Below are positions 1-5,806 of a DNA stretch of 17,103 nt, in pieces. The translations under genes and the position numbers were made by a program. How positions within the stretch are numbered: the first letter of the stretch is position 1; each line of letters opens with the position of its first letter. The DNA is taken from NCBI GenBank assembly GCA_003455595.1, contig DMQT01000219.1, positions 1 to 17,103 on the forward strand. The letters are read 5' to 3'. Source of the DNA: Betaproteobacteria bacterium (GTDB lineage: Bacteria; Pseudomonadota; Gammaproteobacteria; Burkholderiales; Sulfuriferulaceae). Under the pieces are notes generated by a model. That model was not told where the DNA came from. It did no database searches and saw only the letters and a program-made list of their open reading frames with translations.

Positions 1-102
1 GCCGGTGCCGGTGCAGCAGGCGGCGCACAGCCAGGCGCGGGCAAAGGCAGCGACGACGATGTGGTTGACGCCGAGTTCGAAGAAGTCAAAGACGGCAAGT
101 AA
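1..102 (+). CDS. dnaK: DnaK (Hsp70) chaperone, C-terminal end only
   Basis: This is the last 33 codons of the Hsp70 chaperone DnaK, which folds proteins in an ATP-driven cycle with DnaJ and GrpE. The rest lies outside the window. The visible part is a Gly/Ala-rich flexible tail followed by the acidic end DDDVVDAEFEEVKDGK and a TAA stop. That ending is the conserved DnaK C-terminal signature in proteobacteria. The complete dnaJ gene 87 bp downstream on the same strand agrees with the usual dnaK-dnaJ order. Nothing can be said about its promoter or start from this window. Confidence 0.95.
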   Translation, partial: AGAGAAGGAQPGAGKGSDDDVVDAEFEEVKDGK

Positions 103-120
103 TTTTTAACCTGTCACCGG

Positions 121-162
121 GGGCGCAGGGAGCATGGATCAGTCCGTGACTCCGCTGTGCCC
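121..162 (+). promoter_or_regulatory. Long hairpin in the dnaK-dnaJ gap
   Basis: A near-perfect stem-loop fills half of the gap between dnaK and dnaJ. The left arm 121-138 pairs with the right arm 143-162 around the loop TCAG. It has 18 base pairs, two of them G-U, with only two single-base bulges (A149 and G154). No T-run follows, so it is not a standard intrinsic terminator. It could be a partial attenuator, an RNase processing site or a 3' stabiliser that lowers dnaJ expression relative to dnaK. The pairing is read directly from the sequence; the role is inferred. Confidence 0.7.
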
Positions 163-189
163 TTGGTGCTATCTGTGACTGAATAAACC

Positions 190-1302
190 ATGTCGACTCG
201 CGATTATTACGAAGTGCTGGGCGTCAACCGCGACGCCAGCGACGAAGAAATCAAAAAAGCCTATCGCAAACTGGCGATGAAACACCATCCGGACCGCAAC
301 CCGGACAACCCCAAAGCCGAGGAGCATTTCAAGGAAGCCAAAACGGCGTATGAAATCCTCTCCGACGGTCAGAAACGCAGCGCCTACGATCAGTATGGTC
401 ACGCCGGCGTGGAGCAAGGCGCAGGCGGTGGTTTTGGCGGCGGCGCGGGCGGTTTTTCGGATGCATTCGGTGATATTTTCGGCGATATTTTCGGTGGTGG
501 GCGCAGCCGTTCCAATGTGCATCGCGGCGCGGACCTGCAGTACAACCTGGAAATTTCGCTGGAAGAAGCCGCTCGCGGAACCGAAACCAAGATACGCATC
601 CCGACCCAGGAAGAATGCGGTACCTGCCACGGTAGCGGTGCCAAGCCCGGTACCCAGCCCACCACTTGCACCACCTGCGGCGGGCATGGCCAGGTGCGCA
701 TGCAACAGGGCTTCTTCTCGATTCAGCAAACCTGTCCGAAATGCCATGGCAGCGGCAAGATTGTGGCCAATCCGTGTGCCGACTGTCATGGCGTCGGGCG
801 CGTCAAACGCCATAAAACCCTGTCGGTGAAGATTCCAGCCGGGGTCGATACCGGCGACCGCATCCGTCTGTCGGGCGAAGGTGAGGCCGGCGTCAACGGC
901 GGGCCGACCGGCGACTTGTATGTGGTCATCCACCTCAAGAAGCACTCGGTGTTTGAACGCGACCACAACGACTTGCATTGCGAAATGCCGATCAGCTACA
1001 CCGTGGCGGCGCTCGGTGGCGAGATCGAGATTCCCACGCTGGAAGGCCACGCCAAAATCAAGATTCCAGCTGAAACGCAGACCGGCAAAGTGTTCCGCCT
1101 GCGCGGCAAGGGCATTCAGGGTGTACGCACCCACGCGCCGGGCGACTTAATGTGCCACGTGCAGATCGAAACCCCGGTCAGCCTGACCGAGCGACAAAAG
1201 GAATTGTTGCGTGAGCTGGAAACGCTGAATCAGGAGGACGATGCACGCCACAATCCTAAAGCGCGCTCGTTCATGGACAAAGTGAAGGCATTTTTTGCTT
1301 AA
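190..1302 (+). CDS. dnaJ: DnaJ (Hsp40) co-chaperone
   Basis: This is the J-domain co-chaperone that delivers unfolded clients to DnaK and stimulates its ATPase in the cytoplasm. The 370 residues are normal for type I DnaJ. The J domain (about 1-70) carries the HPD motif at 33-35. A Gly/Phe-rich linker (about 75-105) follows. The zinc domain has four CxxCxGxG repeats, with cysteines at 143/146, 160/163, 182/185 and 196/199. The C-terminal substrate-binding domains come last. The ATG start has no strong Shine-Dalgarno sequence (upstream bases are TGACTGAATAAACC), so translation may depend on the upstream dnaK message. The stop overlaps the stop of the convergent EI24 remnant. A long antisense ORF across the gene is a shadow. 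Confidence 0.98.
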   Translation: MSTRDYYEVLGVNRDASDEEIKKAYRKLAMKHHPDRNPDNPKAEEHFKEAKTAYEILSDGQKRSAYDQYGHAGVEQGAGGGFGGGAGGFSDAFGDIFGDIFGGGRSRSNVHRGADLQYNLEISLEEAARGTETKIRIPTQEECGTCHGSGAKPGTQPTTCTTCGGHGQVRMQQGFFSIQQTCPKCHGSGKIVANPCADCHGVGRVKRHKTLSVKIPAGVDTGDRIRLSGEGEAGVNGGPTGDLYVVIHLKKHSVFERDHNDLHCEMPISYTVAALGGEIEIPTLEGHAKIKIPAETQTGKVFRLRGKGIQGVRTHAPGDLMCHVQIETPVSLTERQKELLRELETLNQEDDARHNPKARSFMDKVKAFFA

Positions 1303-1628
1303 CCAGACAGCGCCTGCAGCCGCAGGCGCTGGAGTTCTGCCAGGCCGAAGTGAATGTAGACCAGACCGGTGTAAATCGGTGTAATCAGATTCAGCACCGG
1401 CACAAAATGCAGCATGGCCAATATCAAACCCAGCAGATAGAGCTGGTCGCTTGAGCGTTCTAAAATCAGCTTGAATTCGGACGCGCTAGCGTGTTCTACC
1501 AAGGCGTCGTAGCGAAACAGACGCTGGTTGAGATACGCTGTCAGAAGTAACGAAAACAGCGCGCCCAGCAACCACAACGACAAGCTCAACAGCCTGAGTG
1601 TCAAAACACGCCAATGGCTACCAGCGCA
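1299..1628 (-). pseudogene. EI24-family membrane protein, C-terminal half of a split gene
   Basis: This is the C-terminal half of an inner-membrane protein of the EI24 family, which includes CysZ-like proteins. The readable part has no upstream half. It holds a hydrophobic segment, then NQRLFRYDAL, then a second hydrophobic stretch with FVPVLNLITPIYTGL and a basic end (LAELQRLRLQAL). These blocks are typical of betaproteobacterial EI24 proteins. The only possible starts near 1604 are non-ATG and cut into a membrane segment, so it is probably not an independent gene. Upstream bases in another frame read ALVAIGV, which continues the other half found at 5431-5805. One missing T in the run at 1603-1606 (AAAA on the plus strand) would restore the frame. 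Its stop interlocks with the dnaJ stop. Confidence 0.8.
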
Positions 1629-1693
1629 CGTTGGATCCTAATGGATTGACACTGCATGATGCCGTCTTTGATCAGCCTGACGGATTCGATAGA

Positions 1694-2482
1694 TTATTTT
1701 CTTCCCATAGCGATAGTGACACTGGTATCCAGCCAGGTTTCCCCGTTGCGTAACAGTGTGCGGATCATGTCCAAATGTTGCTCCTTGAATGCCACAAGCT
1801 CATTGTCACTCAACTGGTTGAGCAATCCCCGGAAACCGGCGTTCCAGACGATATCCCACCATTGCCGTTCAGATTGAAGAGCGTAACCAAGCGGTTCATG
1901 ATGCAAGACAAGATCGGTGATGCCCGCCGCACGATAAACCTTTTCGATAACCGCGACATCGGCTAAACGCTTCCAAGACAAGGGCGGAACTTGTTTCCAA
2001 AAATCCTCATAAAGGGATAAGAAGGCTGGGGCGAAGGGTGAAAAAGCTGTTTCCATGAAGCTGCTGATGGCAATTTGCCCACCGGGTTTTACTGTGTGCG
2101 CAAGACGGCGCATCGCACCTTCCATGTCATCAATAAAAAATAGCCCAAAACTGCAGGTCACGATATCAAATTGATTCTTGGAAAAATCCATGTCGTCCAG
2201 ATCCATCTGGCGGAAAGTGACATTGTGTAATTGCTGCGCCTGCGCTTTAGCTCGTGCCTGACGCAACATGCCGTTCGACAGGTCAATACCGACGCCCGCG
2301 CCAGCAGGTAAATGCTTTGCCGCTTCGAGCGCCACCATACCAGTACCCGTAGCAACATCCAGACAGGTAGCATTCGGTTCGGGCGCAAGATAGCCCAACA
2401 TTCGTTGCGCCGTTTCATGGAAGAATCGTAGCGAGGGATGATCGTAGCTCTCCGCCACCATATCGAATGTTTTTTGAATCAT
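1694..2482 (-). CDS. Class I SAM-dependent methyltransferase, UbiE-like
   Basis: A cytoplasmic methyltransferase of 262 residues with a Rossmann-like SAM-binding fold. The N-terminus has the FxxxAxxYD pattern (6-14) common in UbiE/ubiquinone-type enzymes. SAM motif I is LDVATGTG (41-48), the acidic end of beta-2 is GIDLS (65-69), and the post-motif KPGG is at 132-135. The C-terminal third has no catalytic motif I recognise and probably sets substrate choice, so the substrate is unknown. It lies 36 bp downstream of the DUF4395-like gene on the same strand, probably cotranscribed under the divergent LysR regulator. The ATG has only a weak ribosome-binding site. Housekeeping UbiE is unlikely, because the gene lies in an inserted segment without ubiquinone neighbours. 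Confidence 0.85.
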   Translation of the reverse strand: MIQKTFDMVAESYDHPSLRFFHETAQRMLGYLAPEPNATCLDVATGTGMVALEAAKHLPAGAGVGIDLSNGMLRQARAKAQAQQLHNVTFRQMDLDDMDFSKNQFDIVTCSFGLFFIDDMEGAMRRLAHTVKPGGQIAISSFMETAFSPFAPAFLSLYEDFWKQVPPLSWKRLADVAVIEKVYRAAGITDLVLHHEPLGYALQSERQWWDIVWNAGFRGLLNQLSDNELVAFKEQHLDMIRTLLRNGETWLDTSVTIAMGRK

Positions 2483-2518
2483 CTGTTTACGTTGTTACGT
2501 GTCCATAAACACTACCCT

Positions 2519-2995
2519 TTATTTTCTAGGTCGCTGTCCCAGCCGCACGGAGCTATCCGTTGGTGCATGGCGGAAGAAACCCTGGAGTCCAAGACGGTAT
2601 AGCTGGTAGTACAAAAAGCAGCCAACACACCAGCCTAGATAGGAAATCAGTGTCAGGGCGAACAGAACCCAGACGATAGTCCAGCCGACCGTGTAATAAC
2701 CCATATAAAACAGAGCAAGGGCAAGCATTACCGTTATAGCGCCGATGAACTGACCAAAAGCATGGGGTTGAATATTGTCCAACCGATAATCAGATCGCAT
2801 CAACCCCAATGGTTTGACAGCATAGCGGTAGATAAGAACGAATGGGCTGAGCGGCCGGTACACGGCAGTCACCAGAAATATCCCGCCTAGCACGATAAGG
2901 TAGGCAGGCTTCGCAAACACAAAGGCTGCAACGGACAGCAGCATCGTGAAAATCTGGCCCAGTTTGATTTCTGCGTGATCGACCTGCATAGACAT
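2519..2995 (-). CDS. DUF4395-like integral membrane protein
   Basis: A small inner-membrane protein of 158 residues with about four hydrophobic segments (roughly 14-45 as a pair, 80-100 and 103-125). The RPLSPFVLIYRY block (47-58) and the later WCVGCFLYYQL block (122-132), with cysteines 123 and 126 two residues apart, resemble DUF4395 proteins. That family has no established biochemical function; the CxxC pair hints at redox or metal chemistry, but this is inference. I chose the ATG at 2995 because AAGGAGAG sits about 8 bases upstream and the extension beyond it is not membrane-like. It is the first gene of a unit with the methyltransferase, and its 5' end faces the LysR gene 89 bp away. Confidence 0.75.
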   Translation of the reverse strand: MSMQVDHAEIKLGQIFTMLLSVAAFVFAKPAYLIVLGGIFLVTAVYRPLSPFVLIYRYAVKPLGLMRSDYRLDNIQPHAFGQFIGAITVMLALALFYMGYYTVGWTIVWVLFALTLISYLGWCVGCFLYYQLYRLGLQGFFRHAPTDSSVRLGQRPRK

Positions 2996-3084
2996 GATGC
3001 TCTCCTTTTCGATGATGAAACCGCATGCTATCTTGTTCATATAGTTATCATCTACTAGCCTTCTCGAATAACTGTAATTCAAAA
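2996..3084. promoter_or_regulatory. Divergent promoter region, DUF4395 unit and LysR gene
   Basis: This 89-bp, AT-rich gap separates two diverging genes, the classic layout for a LysR regulator controlling its neighbour and itself. It contains the inverted repeat AGTTAT (3043-3048) and ATAACT (3068-3073), separated by 19 bp. That is a candidate operator, though longer than the usual T-N11-A core. A good ribosome-binding site for the minus-strand gene lies at its left edge. I could not fix -35/-10 elements with confidence for either direction. Confidence 0.5.
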
Positions 3085-3960
3085 ATGAATGATATAAACT
3101 GGGATGATTTGCGCTATTTTCTGGCTGCCGCCGAATCTGGGAGCCTGTCTGCGGCGGCAAAACTCCTGCATTCCAACCAACCCACGGTAGGTAGGCATAT
3201 TGATGCACTGGAGGCCGCGCTCGGGCTAAAACTGTTCCAGCGTCACAAAAAGGGACTGACCTTGACGCACGAGTGCGCATGGGTGCTGGAACAGTCTCAA
3301 CTTATGCAGAGTGGCGTGCAAAATATCCAACGGATGATCGAGGGGGATTATCAGCAATTGCAGGGCAGTGTCCGTTTAGCCTTACCCGAGGGTTTGTGTA
3401 ACGAGATACTCATTCCCCAGTTAGGCTCGTTTTATCAGCAGTATCCGAATCTCCGGTTGATCCTGAATGTATCTTCACGCACCACCAACCTCACACGCGG
3501 CGAGGCAGATATCGCCGTACGCTTATTCCGTCCCAAAGAGGCCGACTTGGTCGCACGCCAGTTGACGCGCATGGAAATGGGGCTTTATGCCAGCCCCGAA
3601 TATCTGCAAACGCATGGTCGGCCCGAAAATGTGTCGGACTTAATGCAGCATTGGATTATCAGCTATGGTGATGAACTGGCGGGCTTGCCTGAGAATAGAT
3701 GGCTGCTTGACCACGTGGCCCCAAGCAATCGCGTGTTGCAAAGCGACAGCACAACCAGCCGCTTGAGAGCCACTGTATGCGGTCTGGGCATTGCCATTCA
3801 ACCTTGCATGCTGGCGAATACCAATCCAAAACTCGTTCAAATTCTGCAGGACGCGTCCTTGCCAGCCCATGAGGTCTGGATCACATATCATCGCGACCTG
3901 AGGCATATTTTGCGGGTCCGAGTGGCGGTAGATTTCCTGATTACGCTTTTTGGGGCTTGA
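3085..3960 (+). CDS. LysR-family transcriptional regulator
   Basis: A DNA-binding regulator of 291 residues, a normal LysR length. The N-terminal winged helix-turn-helix (about 4-62) has the family pattern, with SLSAAAKLLHSNQPTVGRHI (20-39) in the HTH and LGLKLFQRHKKGLTLT behind it. A linker helix and a periplasmic-binding-protein-like effector domain (about 90-285) follow. The ATG at 3085 is preferred over an upstream in-frame ATG because the family alignment starts with the residues just before DDLRYF. No strong Shine-Dalgarno sequence is present. It is transcribed away from the DUF4395-methyltransferase unit, which is its most likely target. The effector cannot be predicted. Confidence 0.92.
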   Translation: MNDINWDDLRYFLAAAESGSLSAAAKLLHSNQPTVGRHIDALEAALGLKLFQRHKKGLTLTHECAWVLEQSQLMQSGVQNIQRMIEGDYQQLQGSVRLALPEGLCNEILIPQLGSFYQQYPNLRLILNVSSRTTNLTRGEADIAVRLFRPKEADLVARQLTRMEMGLYASPEYLQTHGRPENVSDLMQHWIISYGDELAGLPENRWLLDHVAPSNRVLQSDSTTSRLRATVCGLGIAIQPCMLANTNPKLVQILQDASLPAHEVWITYHRDLRHILRVRVAVDFLITLFGA

Positions 3961-4008
3961 TCGCATGACAGAGACAAATTATCTTGTTCTGAGGTAGGTG
4001 CGTCGTCT

Positions 4009-4047
4009 AAACAGATGCACTTCAAAGTTGAATCCACCTGTTTTTTC
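4009..4047 (+). terminator. Candidate terminator downstream of the LysR gene
   Basis: An imperfect hairpin lies about 50 bp after the LysR stop. AAACAG (4009-4014) pairs with CTGTTT (4038-4043), and the top is the palindrome TTCAAAGTTGAA (4021-4032). Mismatches interrupt the middle. A T-rich run (4041-4047) overlaps and follows the base of the stem. This fits an intrinsic terminator separating the LysR and GFA transcripts, but the internal mismatches make it a moderate case. Confidence 0.4.
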
Positions 4048-4079
4048 TATAGCCATTCGTTAGCCATTTGGAGACACGC

Positions 4080-4481
4080 ATGCTCAAAGGTAGTTGTCTA
4101 TGTGGTGCCGTAAACTACGAAATACACTCAGAGCTAGAACTGGGGCCCATCATCATATGCCATTGCTCGAAATGCCGAAAAGCAAATGGCACTGCATTTG
4201 CCACGAACTCATCAATCAACACACAAGACTTCAAACTTGTGAGCGGCGAAAAGGCTTTAGCCGAATTCGAATCAACGCCAGGCGTATTTCGTGTTTTTTG
4301 CAAGCACTGTGGTTCCCCGCTTTACAGTAAGCGCCGCCTCATGCCCGAAGTAATTCGACTTCGTATCGGTACGCTCGACACAGCAATTGAAAGCAAACCA
4401 ACACTCCATGCCTTCGTTGGCTCAAAAGCTGAGTGGTATGAAATACACGATGAATTGCCACAACATACTGAATGGCCTTAA
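4080..4481 (+). CDS. GFA-family (glutathione-dependent formaldehyde-activating enzyme-like) zinc protein
   Basis: A 133-residue protein of the GFA/CENP-V family. The founding member, Gfa of Paracoccus, was described as speeding formaldehyde-glutathione adduct formation; most other members have no proven reaction. Zinc-ligand cysteines are in the family pattern: C6 and C8 (GSCLCGAV), C27, C29 and C32 (CHCSKC), and C74 and C77 (CKHC). The WYEIHDELPQ ending is also typical. The ATG at 4080 is chosen because GGAG stands 6 bases upstream; a TTG at 4068 lies before that site. It is a single-gene unit, low in G+C, and converges with the CMD gene. Function beyond metal binding is uncertain. Confidence 0.9.
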   Translation: MLKGSCLCGAVNYEIHSELELGPIIICHCSKCRKANGTAFATNSSINTQDFKLVSGEKALAEFESTPGVFRVFCKHCGSPLYSKRRLMPEVIRLRIGTLDTAIESKPTLHAFVGSKAEWYEIHDELPQHTEWP

Positions 4482-4510
4482 GGCGACTATCCACCAATGC
4501 CACCCGAGTC

Positions 4511-4528
4511 GTACATTGCGCAATGAAC
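4511..4528. repeat. Palindrome between convergent GFA and CMD genes
   Basis: The 12-base perfect palindrome CATTGCGCAATG (4514-4525) lies in the 68-bp gap between the two convergent stop codons, with two more pairable bases on each side after one mismatch. A second short hairpin, GGCTC/GAGCC (4529-4533 and 4546-4550), follows. Neither has a T-run. They may end or pause transcription from both sides, or be a protein site; the evidence is only the symmetry. Confidence 0.35.
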
Positions 4529-4549
4529 GGCTCTTGTGCCATTTCGAGC

Positions 4550-4927
4550 CTACATGTCGTGCTCGGCAAACACTTCTTTTGCGGCAAAAAGGCCGTTTAA
4601 CGCCGCCGGGAAGCCGGCATAAACAGCCATTTGGATAATGGTTTCAATGATTTCCGTCCGTGACAAACCAACGTTGATTGCAGCAGCCAGATGCACTTTA
4701 AGTTGCGGCTGCGCGTTGCCCAATGCGGTTAACGCCGCAATAGTCGCCAGTTCCCGCTGTTGTAACGTAAGTCCCGGGCGACAATAAATTTCACCGAAGC
4801 CGAATTCGATGACGTAGCGGCCAAAATCAGCGCTAATGTTGGCAAGACTTTCTATGACCCGCTCTCCCGCTGTGCTGTCAACTTCCTTGAGGCGTTTTAA
4901 GCCGCGTTCGTATATTGCGTTTTCCAT
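4550..4927 (-). CDS. Carboxymuconolactone decarboxylase (CMD) family protein
   Basis: A 125-residue, all-helical protein of the CMD/AhpD-like superfamily. The core block from PGLTLQQREL (51-60) through ALGNAQPQLKVHL (68-80) to AVYAGFPAALNG (101-112) matches typical CMD proteins. It lacks the CxxC pair of AhpD peroxidase, so thiol peroxidase activity is not supported, and true decarboxylase activity is not supported by any aromatic-pathway neighbours. I placed the start at the ATG at 4927 because GAAGG stands about 8 bases upstream; an in-frame ATG at 4945 has no such site. It overlaps the end of the merR gene, so the two are probably translated from one mRNA and the CMD protein is a likely output of that regulator. 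Confidence 0.88.
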   Translation of the reverse strand: MENAIYERGLKRLKEVDSTAGERVIESLANISADFGRYVIEFGFGEIYCRPGLTLQQRELATIAALTALGNAQPQLKVHLAAAINVGLSRTEIIETIIQMAVYAGFPAALNGLFAAKEVFAEHDM

Positions 4928-5342
4928 GGTCAATACCTTCTTCATGTGGTTTATTGGCAGGGGCTTTTAGCCCTTCTTCCGTCTCTGAATACAAGGCCAC
5001 TTTGGTGTGCAAAATAACCAAGGTTTCCTGAAGCGTCAAAAGCTTTGCCTCTAATGCAAAGGTGTGCTGTTTCAGCATCAATTTGCGCTCAGACACACTA
5101 CTCAAACAATTCCCAAGCCGTCTCAACTCAGCGTATCTCAGCATTTTTTGTATTGGCATCCCGGTCGAGCGAAGCCTTGTCAAAAACTCGATCCATCGAA
5201 CATCTTCAGGCCGATAAAAACGATGCCGATTAGCTTGGCGTGGAACGGGGTCAATCAGGCCTATGCGTTCGTAATACCTCAAAGTGTGAACACTCAGGCC
5301 CGTGGTCATCGCGGCTTGTTGAATCGAAAGGCACGTGGTCAT
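4878..5342 (-). CDS. MerR-family transcriptional regulator, AdhR/NmlR-like
   Basis: A 154-residue MerR-type activator that would bind its promoter as a dimer and untwist it when induced. The N-terminal winged HTH (about 5-73) contains SVHTLRYYERIGLID (17-31), NRHRFYRPEDV (38-48) and the helix WIEFLTRLRSTGMPI (50-64). A dimer helix with a QETLVIL stretch follows. The closest-looking group is AdhR/NmlR, whose members respond to aldehydes or electrophiles and can sit next to CMD genes (yraC in Bacillus). The cysteine I expect near position 52-56 in that group is not obvious here; cysteines occur at 4 and 79. The charged tail runs about 50 bp into the CMD gene, as counted from that gene's chosen start. 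Confidence 0.88.
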   Translation of the reverse strand: MTTCLSIQQAAMTTGLSVHTLRYYERIGLIDPVPRQANRHRFYRPEDVRWIEFLTRLRSTGMPIQKMLRYAELRRLGNCLSSVSERKLMLKQHTFALEAKLLTLQETLVILHTKVALYSETEEGLKAPANKPHEEGIDHGKRNIRTRLKTPQGS

Positions 5343-5349
5343 GACATGA

Positions 5350-5380
5350 ATGATAGAAGTTAGAGTGCGCTCGAAGTCAA
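5350..5380 (-). promoter_or_regulatory. MerR-type promoter with 19-bp spacer
   Basis: Reading the minus strand, TTGACT (5380-5375) and TATCAT (5355-5350) are separated by exactly 19 bp. The over-long spacer is the hallmark of promoters twisted open by MerR-family activators. The spacer centre has the near-palindrome TTAGAGTGCGCTCGAA (plus strand 5360-5375), the expected dimer site. It lies just upstream of the merR start, so it should drive merR and the CMD gene. Transcription would begin within a few bases of the merR ATG, giving a nearly leaderless mRNA. Confidence 0.7.
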
Positions 5381-5430
5381 GTGTAATCGGCCGTCAGGAA
5401 GACGTATAGCCGAATATGACCAACCGATGA

Positions 5431-5805
5431 GCATTCCACACACTCCCCAGCACGGTACCGCCATGATGCTGTTCAACATCGGGGAAATCGCGTTCAGCCA
5501 CATGGCACACCATCATCAGCTGGCCACCACGGCACCAATAAACAGCGCCGTCGTCAATGCCAATGGGGTAATCAGCAACATCAGCAACACCACTGTCAAG
5601 GTGCCGGCCAGCCAGGTCACATCATGCCGAGTCAGGAAATCTTCGGTGGGTTGCAACAGCCGCCCAACGGGTGCATCCAGTCTGCCCAGAACACCCACGC
5701 CAACACGCCCCATAGCAACAATGCCAGCAGCATCGGCCATAACACGATCACCAGTATTTTCGGATGGAGCAGGCTTTTGGCGGCGTCGAGCAGCGCGCGC
5801 AACAT
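5431..5805 (-). pseudogene. EI24-family membrane protein, N-terminal half of a split gene
   Basis: This half begins with an ATG one base after the tatD stop and reads MLRALLDAAKSLLHPKIL, then a membrane segment ending in WGVLAWVFWADWMHP, the usual start of betaproteobacterial EI24 proteins. The frame then shifts. After restoring one base at the G-run (CCC at 5663-5665 on the plus strand) it continues LLQPTEDFLTRHDVTWLAG and a second membrane segment. A second missing base near 5520 is needed to reach HVAERDFPDVEQHHGG and GSVWNA. Homology then stops abruptly at 5431 and would continue in the fragment at 1628. The two frameshifts and the truncation mean no functional product is expected. A polymorphic or erroneous base call is possible, especially in the G-run. 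Confidence 0.8.
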
Positions 5806-5806
5806 C

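Larger units (their letters stand above)
1629..5430. other. Inserted segment of about 3.8 kb splitting the EI24 gene
   Basis: The two halves of the EI24 gene lie on either side of this block in the same orientation, so the block looks like an insertion. Both edges share only the trinucleotide TGC (minus-strand reading, 5433-5431 and 1628-1626). That is either a 3-bp duplication or microhomology. The six genes inside have visibly lower G+C than the fab cluster, face both ways and are unrelated to the flanking housekeeping genes. I found no transposase, integrase, tRNA or clear terminal inverted repeats, so the mechanism is open. The edges could be off by a few bases. Confidence 0.7.

Noticed and set aside
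169..1134. Open frame of 321 codons antisense to dnaJ
   Set aside because: It mirrors codon bias in a GC-rich gene, has low-complexity composition and no recognisable domain; dnaJ on the other strand is certain.
1627..1676. Minus-strand frame reading MQCQSIRIQ and then into ALVAIGV, which could suggest a short separate gene
   Set aside because: It closes quickly at a stop at the frameshift, has no ribosome-binding site, and the downstream part is explained as the EI24 C-terminal half.
1662..1683. Small stem CCGTC/GACGG downstream of the methyltransferase
   Set aside because: Five base pairs, 12-base loop and no T-run; too weak to call a terminator.
4005..4065. Possible integron attC site before the GFA gene (GTCTAAAC ... 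GTTAGCC, about 61 bp)
   Set aside because: The outer boxes match only partly and the inner hairpin is off-centre. No matching site follows the GFA gene and there is no integrase. The hairpin fits a terminator better.
4050..4068. Direct repeat TAGCCATT, spaced by 3 bases, upstream of the GFA gene
   Set aside because: Only two short copies; no evidence of a regulator or duplication event.
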